Assembly: GCF_042688525.2 (NCBI RefSeq)
Contig: NZ_JBHWAB010000001.1
Span: 3,596,001-3,660,000, forward strand
Direction: 5' to 3'
From: Haloimpatiens sp042688525
GTDB lineage: Bacteria; Bacillota; Clostridia; Clostridiales; Clostridiaceae
Length of the DNA: 64,000 bases
Position numbers and translations under genes: made by a program. A model generated the notes under the pieces. It made no database searches. It saw nothing but the letters and a program-made list of their open reading frames with translations, and was not told the DNA's origin. The first letter of the stretch is position 1. Each line of letters begins with the position of its first letter. Below are positions 27,051 through 36,601 of this stretch, in pieces.

Positions 27051-27542
27051 ATGAGAAAAACAAATTTTTTTTGGGGAATTGTACTAATTGTTTTTGGTGT
27101 CCTATTGCTACTAAATAAAACACTAAATATCGACTTAATAAATATGAACTATTTATGGCCTCTTTTTATACTTATTCCTGGTTTATCTATGGAATTTAAT
27201 TTTTTCTCAAAAAGAACTAATCCAGGTGTTCTTGTTCCTGGAGGAATATTAACTACTATAGGTTTGTTATTTTTCTTTGAAATCTTTACTTCTTGGAGAT
27301 TTGCAGCATATACTTGGCCTGTATATCTTCTAAGTGTAGCTATTGGATTATTCCAATTGTATTTGTTTTGTGAAAAAAACAATGGAATACTAGTTCCTGT
27401 TTTTATTTTAACTTTAATTGCAATAATGTCATTCTTAACAATGATATTTGGTGATATTTATCATTGGATTAATTATAGTCTTATTATTCCAATATTATGT
27501 ATAGCATTAGGACTATATATTCTTATCAAAAACAGGAATTAA
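27051..27542 (+). CDS. LiaI/LiaF-type transmembrane protein (DUF5668-like)
   Basis: 163 residues from the ATG at 27051, with GAAAGG 9 bases upstream; the in-frame ATG at 27042 overlaps that site. About five to six membrane segments, beginning FFWGIVLIVFGVLLLLNKTLNID and WPLFILIPGL, the pattern of LiaI/LiaF-TM domains linked to cell-envelope stress modules. No kinase or regulator is adjacent, so the role is open. Confidence 0.75.
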   Translation: MRKTNFFWGIVLIVFGVLLLLNKTLNIDLINMNYLWPLFILIPGLSMEFNFFSKRTNPGVLVPGGILTTIGLLFFFEIFTSWRFAAYTWPVYLLSVAIGLFQLYLFCEKNNGILVPVFILTLIAIMSFLTMIFGDIYHWINYSLIIPILCIALGLYILIKNRN

Positions 27543-27579
27543 AAGCTATAAAATTAAGGAATCCTTTAATTATAATTAA

Positions 27580-27836
27580 CTCAACTTTCGCAGGTGAAAA
27601 ATAACCGCTACGGGAAATGATATCTTGCTTAGAAACCTTTCACTTCAGTAACAAGTTCTAAGCTTTACTCATATTGAAAAAAGATTTTTTAATTAATATT
27701 CCATAGGAATCAGTAATTAAAAAATAACTTTTTTCAAATTCGTAAAGCTAAGAACTTGTAAACTTTGTTCAAATGTTTCTTACGCAATATATCATTTCCC
27801 TTCGCTAAGCAGTATTTTTTTACTGCGAAAGTTGAA
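27580..27836. mobile_element. Palindromic MITE, copy 2 (257 bp)
   Basis: Same length and nearly the same sequence as copy 1 (7573) and copy 5 (39257). Left end CTCAACTTTCGCAG; right end CTGCGAAAGTTGAA with one change. Flanking heptamers TAATTAA and CTAATAA match poorly, so the duplication has decayed or the flanks have recombined. It lies just after the recQ stop. Confidence 0.9.
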
Positions 27837-27872
27837 CTAATAATCTATGAAACAAAAGGTTTCAGATCAACA

Positions 27873-30029
27873 TCATGATATATTTTTGCTTTTCAAACAC
27901 TTATACTTACAAATAACAGCCTTTATATCATTATACTCAACCTCATCTGGAAGCTCTTTTTTTATTGGAGTCAACTTTTCACAACCAATTTCATTAATTT
28001 TTTCAAGTATTAAATTTTCATATTTTTCAGGTATCAATCCATCAAAATTAACTTCATATCCTTCTAGCGCACACTTTATTATATGGTCTTTTACAGTCGC
28101 TATCTTCAATTCTCTTGATTCAGCTATTTTAGCTAATCCCATACCTTCTTTATACATATTTAGTGATATAATGTGACTTGGTATTTTTTCTTTTTTATTA
28201 CTACTTTGTTTCTCCTCAATATAGTTATGTTGGCCTTTATCCTTTTTTATAATGTTATTTTGTTCCATATAATTAGTTATACTCTTTAAAAATTCTTCCC
28301 CATATCTTTCAAATTTAGTTTCTCCTACACCTTTCACGTGCAGCATTTCTTCTTTATTAGTAGGAAGTAATGTACTCATTTCTTTTAAACTACTATCAGC
28401 AAAAATAATATATGGTGGTACTTTTTGTCTTTCTGCAATTTCCCTTCTGAGTATTCTTAATTCGTCGAATAAAGAATTATCAATTTCAACTTTTTCTTTC
28501 CTTCTTGATATTTTTTGCATAACTTTTCTTTTATTCTTAATAACCTCTATAGATTTTTGTCTTAATTTTACTACTGGATATTCACCTTCAGTAATCATTA
28601 AATATTGATCTGCTATTAACACATTTATAAGATCTTTTATTTCCTTTATAGTATAATCTTTTATAATACCGTAAGTAGATAGTTTATCAAATTTCATATT
28701 TAAAACTTTTTTGTTTTTAGAACCTCTAAGAACATCTGCTATCATTGAAGTACCATATCTTTGATTCATTCTGTATATACAAGAAAATATCTTTTGTGCT
28801 TCAATAGTTATATCCTTAAGCTCACTATCATCTTTACAATTACTACAATTATCACATTTGTCAGGAATATTATTTTCTCCAAAATATTCTAATATATATT
28901 TTCTAAGACATTGTGAAGTATGACAATAATCTACCATTTCCTGAAGCTTTTTATATTCTAAATATTTTCTTTCAGGATTTAATATAGTTTGTTCTATAAG
29001 ATATTTCTGAATCATTACATCTCGAGGACTAAATAATAAAATACATTCAGAAGGTTCTTCATCTCTTCCTGCTCTACCTGCTTCTTGATAATACGCTTCC
29101 ATATTCTTAGTCATATTATAATGAATTACATATCTAACATTTGATTTGTCTATTCCCATTCCAAAAGCATTCGTAGCCACTATAATTTTATAATCATCAT
29201 ATAAAAATTTTTCTTGATTTTCATTTCTTTCACTATCATTCATTCCCGCATGATATTTTCCTATTTCATAGCCTTTTTGTTTTAAAAGCTCATATAAATT
29301 ATCTACTTCTTTCCTTGTAGCTGCATAAATAATTCCGCTTGTATTATTATTGTCCTCTACATATTTCAATATAAAATCTTTTTTATTTTCGTTTTTTATA
29401 ACTCTAAAACATAAATTTTTTCTATCAAATCCCGTAACATATGTATTAGGACTTTTTAAAGTTAAAAGTTTTATTATATCCTCTTTAACATTTTCTGTAG
29501 CTGTAGCCGTAAAAGCTGATATTATTGGTCTTTTCCTTAATGTATTTATTACTGGAGCAATGACTCTATAACTTGTTCTAAAATCATGTCCCCATTGTGA
29601 TACACAATGTGCTTCATCTATTGCAATTTGAGAAATTTCAAGTGAATTTAATAAATCTATAAAAGAATTTACTTCCAATCTCTCAGGTGCTACATATAAT
29701 AATTTATATTCTCCATCTCTGGCCTTTTCTATCGTATTGTCAACTTCTTTAGTACTTATAGAACTATTTATACATGCTGCAGGTATTCCTAAATTATTCA
29801 AAGTATCTACCTGGTCTTTCATAAGAGAAATTAAGGGTGATACAACAATAGTTATTCCTTCTAATATCATTGCTGGTATCTGGTAGCAAAGAGATTTACC
29901 ACCACCTGTTGGCATTATAACAAATGTATCATTTCCTTCTAAAATACTCGTTATAATTTGTTCTTGCCCTTTTCTAAATGATGAATAACCATAATATTTT
30001 TTAAGAATATCTTTAGCTATTTCCTGCAT
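27873..30029 (-). CDS. recQ: ATP-dependent DNA helicase RecQ
   Basis: 718 residues from the ATG at 30029 (AGGTGG just upstream); an in-frame ATG at 30059 is possible. The helicase core shows MPTGGGKSLCYQIP (Walker A), DEAHCVSQWGHDFR and QEAGRAGRD. Zinc-binding cysteines follow (CLRKYILEYFG...CDNCSNC), then the winged helix, an HRDC domain (about 520-600) and a C-terminal HTH-like extension (LAKIAESRELKIATVKDHII). It unwinds DNA in recombination and replication repair. The gene is bracketed by palindromic elements on both sides, one of them 40 bp before the chosen start. Confidence 0.95.
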   Translation of the reverse strand: MQEIAKDILKKYYGYSSFRKGQEQIITSILEGNDTFVIMPTGGGKSLCYQIPAMILEGITIVVSPLISLMKDQVDTLNNLGIPAACINSSISTKEVDNTIEKARDGEYKLLYVAPERLEVNSFIDLLNSLEISQIAIDEAHCVSQWGHDFRTSYRVIAPVINTLRKRPIISAFTATATENVKEDIIKLLTLKSPNTYVTGFDRKNLCFRVIKNENKKDFILKYVEDNNNTSGIIYAATRKEVDNLYELLKQKGYEIGKYHAGMNDSERNENQEKFLYDDYKIIVATNAFGMGIDKSNVRYVIHYNMTKNMEAYYQEAGRAGRDEEPSECILLFSPRDVMIQKYLIEQTILNPERKYLEYKKLQEMVDYCHTSQCLRKYILEYFGENNIPDKCDNCSNCKDDSELKDITIEAQKIFSCIYRMNQRYGTSMIADVLRGSKNKKVLNMKFDKLSTYGIIKDYTIKEIKDLINVLIADQYLMITEGEYPVVKLRQKSIEVIKNKRKVMQKISRRKEKVEIDNSLFDELRILRREIAERQKVPPYIIFADSSLKEMSTLLPTNKEEMLHVKGVGETKFERYGEEFLKSITNYMEQNNIIKKDKGQHNYIEEKQSSNKKEKIPSHIISLNMYKEGMGLAKIAESRELKIATVKDHIIKCALEGYEVNFDGLIPEKYENLILEKINEIGCEKLTPIKKELPDEVEYNDIKAVICKYKCLKSKNIS

Positions 30030-30069
30030 TTTTCCACCTACTTCCATAATCCTTAACATTCATTGCTTA

Positions 30070-30300
30070 TTCAACTTTCGCAGATAAAAATATCTTATTT
30101 ATTATCATTGACAATTTTACTATTATTATATCATAACAACTATTCATGAATTTTAAAATTATATACAAAGTTTTTCTATAAAGGGAACTTTATTATTTGT
30201 CCTTTTAACTTTAATATTTATATTTTATTTTTATATAGTTAACAGTTTGGTAGCAAAATATCATTCATGGTTGTTTGCTTTATCAGCTGGGAAAGTTGAA
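30070..30300. mobile_element. Palindromic MITE family, divergent copy 3 (231 bp)
   Basis: Left end TTCAACTTTCGCAG; right end CTGGGAAAGTTGAA. The interior is diverged from the 257-bp type. Flanking heptamers TTGCTTA and TTATTTA match at five of seven positions. It occupies the region directly upstream of recQ, so the recQ promoter must lie in or overlap it. Confidence 0.75.
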
Positions 30301-30349
30301 TTATTTAAATTTCTAATAGTTATATACACATCAATGATAATTTTCTATA

Positions 30350-30368
30350 TGTAATCGTAATCATTATT
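30350..30368. promoter_or_regulatory. Possible Fur box upstream of the double-cubane reductase
   Basis: TGTAATCGTAATCATTATT matches the 19-bp Fur consensus at about 14 positions, including the full TAATCATTAT half. It lies about 55 bp before the start at 30422. Iron control of an iron-sulfur enzyme is plausible but unproven. Confidence 0.35.
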
Positions 30369-30421
30369 ATTATGGTAAAATTTAAACATACAGAAAATTT
30401 TATGTTAGGAGTGAACTTAAG

Positions 30422-31678
30422 ATGGGAGATTATAGAAAGCTTTGGACAGATTTAGGAATTGATTTAAAAAAACATGATCAATTATGTGAAATACTACCAG
30501 AATTATATAGTTCCGTTTATTTAGAACAAGAAGATAGGCCTGAAGGAATGAACTATTATAACTATGTTGTGTCTGAAGTTCATGGAGCTAGAATTAAAGA
30601 ACTAGATGAATTTAAAAAGAATGGTGGAAAAGTATTAGGTACATTTTGCGTATTTGTACCAGATGAAGTCATACTAGCTGCAGGCGCATTAGGAGTTGGT
30701 CTATGTGCTGGTTCAGAATTTTGGGTAGAGGGTGGAGAAAAAGTTCTTCCTAAAAATCTCTGTCCACTCATTAAAGCATTTACAGGAGCAAAAATTGATG
30801 CTACTTGTCCGTATTTTCAATCATGTGATATTTTAGTTGGTGAAACTACTTGTGATGGTAAGAAAAAAGCTTGGGAATTATTAAATAAATATGTTCCTGT
30901 ACACGTTATGGATCTTCCTCAAATGAAAACAGAAAAAGACTATATAAAATGGCAAAATGAAATAAAAATATTCATAAAAAAAGTAGAACAATTAACTGGA
31001 AATAAAATCACTTTTGAAAAATTAAAATCAGCTATTAATTTAGTAAATAAAAAAAGAAGAGCTCTTAAAAGGCTTTATGATTTAAGAAAGTATAAACCTT
31101 CTCCTATTAGCGGTTTAGACTCACTTTTAATTTCTCAAATTGCATTTTACGATGATATAAATAGATTTACTGAAAATTTGAATAATCTTTGTGATGAATT
31201 AGAAGATAGAATAAAAAAAGAAAAACCTACAAAAAAGAGAATAATGATAACAGGAACCCCTATGGCACTTCCTAATTGGAAAATACATCATATTATTGAA
31301 AGCTTAGATGCTGAAGTAGTAGTAGAAGAAACTTGTACAGGAACAAGATATTTTGAAAATGAAGTCTGTGAAAATGGTGAAACTTTAGATGATTTAATAA
31401 AAAATATAGCAGATAGATATTTAAAAGTTAATTGTGCCTGTTTTACCCCTAATAGCGGAAGAATTGATGATATATTAAGATATGCCGGAGAATATAATGT
31501 GGATGGAGTTATAGATTATAATCTACCATTCTGCCATACATATGCCATTGAAGATGCTGATGTTAGACAAGTTTTAAAAGAACATAATATTCCTGTTATG
31601 CGTATAGAAACAGGATATTCTAATGAAGATTCTGGACAAATTAAAACTAGAGTAGAAGCTTTCTTAGAAATGATTTAA
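30422..31678 (+). CDS. Double-cubane-cluster anaerobic reductase (2-hydroxyacyl-CoA dehydratase D-like)
   Basis: 418 residues of the HgdB/HgdC-like 2-hydroxyacyl-CoA dehydratase component family. Conserved cysteines occur in KALCAGSEFW-like context (GVGLCAGSEFWVEGG), NLCPLIKAF, ATCPYFQSCD, LVGETTCDGKKKAWE, VNCACFTPNSGRID and LPFCHTYAIE. These support [4Fe-4S] clusters, as in standalone double-cubane proteins that reduce small molecules using an ATP-driven activator. Clear AGGAG precedes the ATG. Followed 15 bp later by a DUF3343 gene, a recurrent partner. The physiological substrate is unknown. Confidence 0.88.
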   Translation: MGDYRKLWTDLGIDLKKHDQLCEILPELYSSVYLEQEDRPEGMNYYNYVVSEVHGARIKELDEFKKNGGKVLGTFCVFVPDEVILAAGALGVGLCAGSEFWVEGGEKVLPKNLCPLIKAFTGAKIDATCPYFQSCDILVGETTCDGKKKAWELLNKYVPVHVMDLPQMKTEKDYIKWQNEIKIFIKKVEQLTGNKITFEKLKSAINLVNKKRRALKRLYDLRKYKPSPISGLDSLLISQIAFYDDINRFTENLNNLCDELEDRIKKEKPTKKRIMITGTPMALPNWKIHHIIESLDAEVVVEETCTGTRYFENEVCENGETLDDLIKNIADRYLKVNCACFTPNSGRIDDILRYAGEYNVDGVIDYNLPFCHTYAIEDADVRQVLKEHNIPVMRIETGYSNEDSGQIKTRVEAFLEMI

Positions 31679-31693
31679 ATATAAGGTGATACA

Positions 31694-31945
31694 ATGATTA
31701 AAATTAAACATTATATACTTTTTCATAATCATACTAATGGAATTAAATTAGAATCTTTACTAAAAAAAGAAAAGATAAAATATATTATTTCTCCAACACC
31801 AAGGCAACTTTCAGCTTCTTGTGGTATATCCATAATATACAATGAAAAGGATGAAGAAAAAATAAAAAAAATAATTAAAGAAAACCATATTGAAACAGCA
31901 GGTTTTCATACTATAAAAAAAGAAATTAAAAACTTTTATTGCTAA
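31694..31945 (+). CDS. DUF3343 protein
   Basis: 83 residues. The motif ISPTPRQLSASCGISI is diagnostic of DUF3343 (a putative Se/Se-reductase-like or redox partner family with one conserved Cys). It follows the anaerobic reductase with 15 bp spacing and shares its ribosome-site style (AAGGTG), so the two are an operon. Probable redox accessory. Confidence 0.85.
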   Translation: MIKIKHYILFHNHTNGIKLESLLKKEKIKYIISPTPRQLSASCGISIIYNEKDEEKIKKIIKENHIETAGFHTIKKEIKNFYC

Positions 31946-31964
31946 AATACATATATCTATTCCT

Positions 31965-31998
31965 AAAAGCATGATTGTAATATTATAATCATGCTTTT
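31965..31998. terminator. Bidirectional terminator
   Basis: AAAAGCATGATT pairs with AATCATGCTTTT around a 10-base loop, with T runs on both strands. It separates the DUF3343 gene from the convergent ArsR gene. Confidence 0.8.
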
Positions 31999-32006
31999 TA
32001 AATATT

Positions 32007-32309
32007 TTATTTTATAGTAAAATTATGCTCATCAAAAAATACATTAACAATTTTTCTTACATCATCATTTATTAATGAATAAACTATCTCAACTCCGCGC
32101 CTTTGTCCTTTAATTATTCCCTTTGATTTTAAAATAGCAACATTCTGTGATACTGTTGATTGAGGGATTTCTAAACATTCCTGCATTTGTGATACATTTA
32201 AGTCTTCATTCAATAATCTGCAAATTATACATAATCTAGTAGGATGACCTATTGCTTTTAAAATTTCAGCCCAATCACTTAACTTTTCCTTATACCTTTC
32301 TTTATCCAC
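32007..32309 (-). CDS. ArsR-family winged-helix repressor
   Basis: 100 residues. The HTH is clear: HPTRLCIICRLLNEDLNVSQMQECLEIPQSTVSQNVAILKSKGII. There is one Cys (C29) near the N-terminal helix and one in helix 3 (C55); no classical ELCVC metal motif is visible, so it may sense redox or another ligand. GGGGG precedes the start. No target gene is adjacent on its strand. Confidence 0.88.
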   Translation of the reverse strand: MDKERYKEKLSDWAEILKAIGHPTRLCIICRLLNEDLNVSQMQECLEIPQSTVSQNVAILKSKGIIKGQRRGVEIVYSLINDDVRKIVNVFFDEHNFTIK

Positions 32310-32458
32310 TTTAATCCCCCTTTCTTTGAATATATCGCATTTTTAAAATATATTAACTATTTAAATTTTAAAAGATATTTTTTACCTTGTCAATTACTAC
32401 CCTATTTTGAAATACATAAACTAAAATTTATAGAAATAACATGTAATTGATTAGCAAC

Positions 32459-32594
32459 TCAACTTTCGCAGTAAAAAAATACTGTCTATCGGAGGGAAAT
32501 AATATATTGCATAAGAAACATTTGAACAAAGTTTATAAGTTCTTAGCAAGATATCATTTCCCACAGCGACTATTTTTCACCTGCGAAAGTTGAA
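32459..32594. mobile_element. Palindromic MITE, internally deleted copy 4 (136 bp)
   Basis: Ends CTCAACTTTCGCAG and CTGCGAAAGTTGAA. The interior keeps the terminal arms of the 257-bp type in reverse orientation, without the central palindrome. Flanks TTAGCAA and TTATTAA match at five of seven positions. It lies 13 bp after the ACT-domain gene stop. Confidence 0.85.
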
Positions 32595-32607
32595 TTATTA
32601 ATTAATA

Positions 32608-33045
32608 CTACTCCATAGCAATTAGATTTACTTTAATAACATTTCTCATTTTTTCCACGTCTGCAATTAATTCATTTAAGTCAACATCTAAACCAGACAT
32701 ATTAAAAGTTATTGTAACATTGGCGGCATTATTTATAGGTATATCTTGATTAATTGTTAAAATATTTCCATCATGTAAAGCTATTTTATCTAGTATACCC
32801 GATAAAGTTCCTCTTTCATGTTCTAAAAGTAATGCCATTGTAGCTTTTTGACCTTTTACACTCTCTGATAACGTAAATATAGCATCTTTATATTTGTAGT
32901 ATGTACTTCTACTTATGCCAACTTTCTTCACTCCTTCAGAGATATCTTTAACTTTTCCCTTATACAATAATTGTTTAACTTCTATAACTTTCTCAAAAAC
33001 ATCTGGAAGCACACGTGAATCAACTATTAAATATTTATTTTTCAT
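32608..33045 (-). CDS. UPF0735 ACT-domain protein (PheB-like)
   Basis: 145 residues. An N-terminal helix-turn-helix-like segment (GISRSTYYKYKDAIF) is followed by an ACT domain (about 70-145; LLLEHERGTLSGILDKIALHDGNILTINQ). The family is annotated PheB/UPF0735 and is thought to bind an amino acid and regulate, though the reaction historically assigned to PheB is doubtful. AGGTG precedes the start. Confidence 0.9.
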   Translation of the reverse strand: MKNKYLIVDSRVLPDVFEKVIEVKQLLYKGKVKDISEGVKKVGISRSTYYKYKDAIFTLSESVKGQKATMALLLEHERGTLSGILDKIALHDGNILTINQDIPINNAANVTITFNMSGLDVDLNELIADVEKMRNVIKVNLIAME

Positions 33046-33150
33046 ATACTCACCTCTTTAAGTATAGTAAAAAGTACATTACTTGCTATTTTAAATTATT
33101 ATGCAAATAATGTACTTTATATTTTAAATAACTATGACGATTTTAACAAG

Positions 33151-34107
33151 TTACTTTATATTTAATTTTACTTTTAATTTTTCAAGCATGTCTTTTGTCA
33201 TTAAATCCAAATCATATTTTGGTTTAAATCCCCACTCTTCACGTGCTGCAGTATCATCAATTGAATTTGGCCATGAATCTGCAATTGCTTGTCTTACAGG
33301 ATCTACATCATAAGTCATTTCAAATTCTGGTATATATTTTTTGATTGCATCTGCTACATGTTCTGGTGCAAAACTCATAGCTGTTATATTGAATGCATTT
33401 CTATGTTTTAATTTTGATGGGTCTGCTTCCATTAATTTTACTATTGCATCCAATGCATCTGGTATATACATCATATCCATATATGTTCCTTTTTTTATAA
33501 ATGAAGCATATTTTTTATCCTGTAGAGCTTTATAATAAATATCTACAGCATAATCTGTAGTACCTCCACCTGGTAATGTTTTATATGATATTAATCCTGG
33601 GAAACGTACTCCTCTTGTGTCTACTCCAAATCTTTTAAAATAATAATCACATAAAAGTTCTCCTGAAACTTTTGTTACTCCATACATTGTTTGAGGTCTT
33701 TGAATAGTATCTTGTGGAGTTTTATCTTTTGGTGTTGATGGACCAAATGCACCTATTGAACTTGGTGTAAAGAATGAACACTTTAATTCCCTAGCTACTT
33801 CTAGTGCATTAAATAATCCACCCATATTTATATTCCAAGCAAGTACTGGTTTTGCTTCTGCTACTGCTGATAATAATGCTGCTAAATGAATTATTGTGTC
33901 TGCTTTATACTTGCTAGCAATCTCACCGAATTTCTTACCATCTGTTACATCTACTATTTCAAAAGGACCAGATTTAACAACATCATTATTTTCTGGCTTT
34001 CTTATATCTGTTGCTATAACATTATCTGCTCCATATGTATTTCTTAATTTCATTGTAATTTCTGAACCTATTTGTCCTAAACATCCTGTTACTAATATTT
34101 TTTTCAT
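33151..34107 (-). CDS. L-threonine dehydrogenase (NAD-dependent epimerase/SDR type)
   Basis: 318 residues from the ATG at 34107, which has GGAGGGGAG directly upstream; an ATG 15 bases earlier does not. Rossmann motif GCLGQIGSEI and catalytic YGVTK mark an extended SDR. The RGVRFPGLISYKTLPGGGTTDYAVDIY region is typical of UDP-epimerase-like threonine dehydrogenases. It oxidises threonine to 2-amino-3-ketobutyrate. The next gene upstream, kbl, uses that product, so together they convert threonine to glycine and acetyl-CoA. Confidence 0.92.
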   Translation of the reverse strand: MKKILVTGCLGQIGSEITMKLRNTYGADNVIATDIRKPENNDVVKSGPFEIVDVTDGKKFGEIASKYKADTIIHLAALLSAVAEAKPVLAWNINMGGLFNALEVARELKCSFFTPSSIGAFGPSTPKDKTPQDTIQRPQTMYGVTKVSGELLCDYYFKRFGVDTRGVRFPGLISYKTLPGGGTTDYAVDIYYKALQDKKYASFIKKGTYMDMMYIPDALDAIVKLMEADPSKLKHRNAFNITAMSFAPEHVADAIKKYIPEFEMTYDVDPVRQAIADSWPNSIDDTAAREEWGFKPKYDLDLMTKDMLEKLKVKLNIK

Positions 34108-34278
34108 TAAACTCCCCTCCATTTTTATTAATTACTGGTTACTAAAATTTAATATTAGCAGCTAACTTAATATAACTAGAAGCGAATTAATAAACAATCT
34201 TTAATTAGCTATTACTAATATTATGGCTCCCCCCCTTTTAGTAACCAGTAATATTTAACTATATCTATATAATTTATA

Positions 34279-35472
34279 CTATTTTATAACTCCAAGTTCT
34301 TTACCAACTTTTCCGTATATTTTAAGAGCTTTATCTAACATCTCTTTAGTATGTGTTGAAGTTGGCATATTTCTAACTCTAGCTGTTCCAAGTGGTACTG
34401 TTGGATATACTATTGATTTAGCATATACTCCTTCTTCTCTTAATCTTGCACTAAATTTTTGTGCTGTTTTTTCATCCCCTATAATACATGGAGTTATTGG
34501 TGTTTCACTCTTACCAATATTAAATCCTAATTTATTTAAACCTTTCTTTAAATAATCTCCATTTTCCCATAATTTATCTACAACTTCTGAGCTTTCAGTT
34601 AATATATTTAATGCTTCTAATACAGCAGCTGCTGCTCCTGGAGTTAAAGATGTAGAGAATAAAAATGGTCTTGCTCTTACTTTTAACCAATCAATTAAAT
34701 CTTTAGTTCCTGTTACGCAACCACCTACTACTCCTAATGCCTTTGATAATGTTCCTATTTCTAAATCAACTCTTCCTTCAAGTCCAAAGTGATGTACAAT
34801 TCCTTTTCCTTTTCCAAGTACTCCTTCACCATGAGCATCATCTACATATGTTATTAAATCATATTCCTCTGCTATTTCAACTATTTCTGGAAGTTTAGCT
34901 ATATCTCCGTCCATAGAAAATACTCCATCAGTTATTACCATTATCTTTCCATATTGTCCACTTTCTTTTGCTTCTTTTGCTTTCTTTCTCAAATCATCCA
35001 TGTCTGAGTGTTTAACTCTAATTATTTTTGCTTTTGAAAGTTTACATCCATCTATTATTGAAGCATGATTTAATTCATCAGATAATATAGCATCATTTTT
35101 ATTCATTATTGCTTGAATTGCACCTGCATTACAATTAAATCCAGATTGAAATGCTATAGCAGCTCCTGCTCCCTTAAATTCTGCAATTTTCTTTTCTAAT
35201 TTGTCATGTATATCTAATGTACCATTTATTGTTCTAACTGCTCCTGCTCCTACTCCATACTTATCTATTGCTTTTTTATCAGCTTCCATCATTTTTTCAT
35301 TTGTTGCAAAACCTAAATAGTTATTAGATGATAAATTTATTAATTCCTTTCCATTTATCTTAATAATTGGTGCATTTGGGCTTTCTAATGATTCAATCTC
35401 ATTGTATAATCCTTTATTCTTTAAATCATCTAACCCTTCTTTTAAGAAATTTTCTAAGCATTTACTTCCCAT
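34279..35472 (-). CDS. kbl: Glycine C-acetyltransferase (2-amino-3-ketobutyrate CoA ligase)
   Basis: 397 residues of the alpha-oxoamine synthase family. Visible features: NLSSNNYLGFA near the start, the DDAHGEGVLG loop and the PLP lysine in GTLSKALGVVGG. It splits 2-amino-3-ketobutyrate with CoA into glycine and acetyl-CoA. It is 171 bp upstream of the threonine dehydrogenase on the same strand. A cre-like site lies about 60 bp before the start. Confidence 0.95.
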   Translation of the reverse strand: MGSKCLENFLKEGLDDLKNKGLYNEIESLESPNAPIIKINGKELINLSSNNYLGFATNEKMMEADKKAIDKYGVGAGAVRTINGTLDIHDKLEKKIAEFKGAGAAIAFQSGFNCNAGAIQAIMNKNDAILSDELNHASIIDGCKLSKAKIIRVKHSDMDDLRKKAKEAKESGQYGKIMVITDGVFSMDGDIAKLPEIVEIAEEYDLITYVDDAHGEGVLGKGKGIVHHFGLEGRVDLEIGTLSKALGVVGGCVTGTKDLIDWLKVRARPFLFSTSLTPGAAAAVLEALNILTESSEVVDKLWENGDYLKKGLNKLGFNIGKSETPITPCIIGDEKTAQKFSARLREEGVYAKSIVYPTVPLGTARVRNMPTSTHTKEMLDKALKIYGKVGKELGVIK

Positions 35473-35859
35473 ATTATTTACCTCCTTAATTTTTTAATAT
35501 ATTTTCTTTGCTGAAATTGTTTTATGTATTTTAAACGTTTACTTCCATTGTGTAAATAATAAAAACGTCATATGTTTTTCTATGAAGTACATATATTATT
35601 TTTTGTCTTTATTTAATTGTATCAGACTATAAAAATAAATCCAAGTCTATATTTAATTAAAATCCTTTGAATTCTTTAATTTTTTTAAATTTTCTAATGT
35701 TTTCATTAAATTTTATACTATTTTCAAAATTATACTATACTTGAAATTTATGCTCTAATATTTTGTACTTTAATCTCATAGTACATACAAAAAATCAGCA
35801 TATAATAACTTATACACTGACTTTACCTGTTATTCCTCTTGTTATAAACTAATATTACT
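35473..35859. other. Intergenic region upstream of kbl
   Basis: 387 bp without a gene. It holds the kbl ribosome site and the cre-like palindrome at 35530-35544. The rest is AT-rich. I see no riboswitch or T-box features and no small open frame with a ribosome site. Confidence 0.6.
35530..35544. promoter_or_regulatory. cre-like palindrome upstream of kbl
   Basis: TTTAAACGTTTACTT: the core TAAACGTTTA is a perfect palindrome. It fits the catabolite-responsive-element core with a mismatch in one flank. Its distance suits control of kbl by CcpA. Confidence 0.4.
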
Positions 35860-36501
35860 TTAAGAAATTGAGCATTCCATATCCTCTATTATTTTATCTA
35901 TTTTTTGTAATATACATCTATATTCTTCTTTTATTAGATTATTATCATATAATTCCTTATATGTTATTACTTCTACATCAAATTGTAAAACTTTTTTAAA
36001 ATTAGATCCATATATCTTTTGTAAAAAAATTTCATAATCAATTTTTATACAATACTCATTTACCTCTTCACCACTAAATTGTTGTATATGTTTATTCATT
36101 TTTTCTATAATTGCATATAATTGATATATACAACTCATTTCCTTTAGCTCAAATCTACTCGTTAAAACTGCTACTGAATGTGAATAATCTTTATTTATAG
36201 GTATTGGATATTTATATATATTTTCTTTTTTATCAATTTGCTTTAATGCTCTTATGCTTTGAAATAGTGCATTACAAATATCCAATCGAATGATAGTCAT
36301 TTCTTTACAAATATCACTAATTTCTTTCTTCTGATTATGTTGTTGTTTTTTCTTAAAAATTTTATCTTCTTGAGCAATACTTACAGATGTAGCTCTTTTT
36401 GTTGTAATTGAACTACATATTGCACCAATTAAAGCTCCACATACAATTGATATGGCTGATATTATAGTATTTGTGTATTCTTTAGGTAATATGTTTTGCA
36501 T
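35860..36501 (-). CDS. Hypothetical membrane-anchored protein
   Basis: 213 residues. One N-terminal membrane segment (IISAISIVCGALIGAICSS, about 13-33) is followed by a long charged, mostly helical cytoplasmic domain (KKKQQHNQKKEISDICKEM onward). I do not recognise a family. Similar single-span proteins occur as accessory or phage-defence genes, but nothing around it supports that here. Confidence 0.6.
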   Translation of the reverse strand: MQNILPKEYTNTIISAISIVCGALIGAICSSITTKRATSVSIAQEDKIFKKKQQHNQKKEISDICKEMTIIRLDICNALFQSIRALKQIDKKENIYKYPIPINKDYSHSVAVLTSRFELKEMSCIYQLYAIIEKMNKHIQQFSGEEVNEYCIKIDYEIFLQKIYGSNFKKVLQFDVEVITYKELYDNNLIKEEYRCILQKIDKIIEDMECSIS

Positions 36502-36601
36502 TTATGTAAATCCTTTCTACATAAAAATACTAAATATAATTCATTTACATATAGTATATTTCCCACTGCAAATTATTTTATTCCTTACACATATACTCAT
36601 A

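Noticed and set aside
35860..36501. Phage-defence effector
   Set aside because: A single-span charged protein with no recognisable nuclease, NTPase or NADase motif and no defence neighbours.
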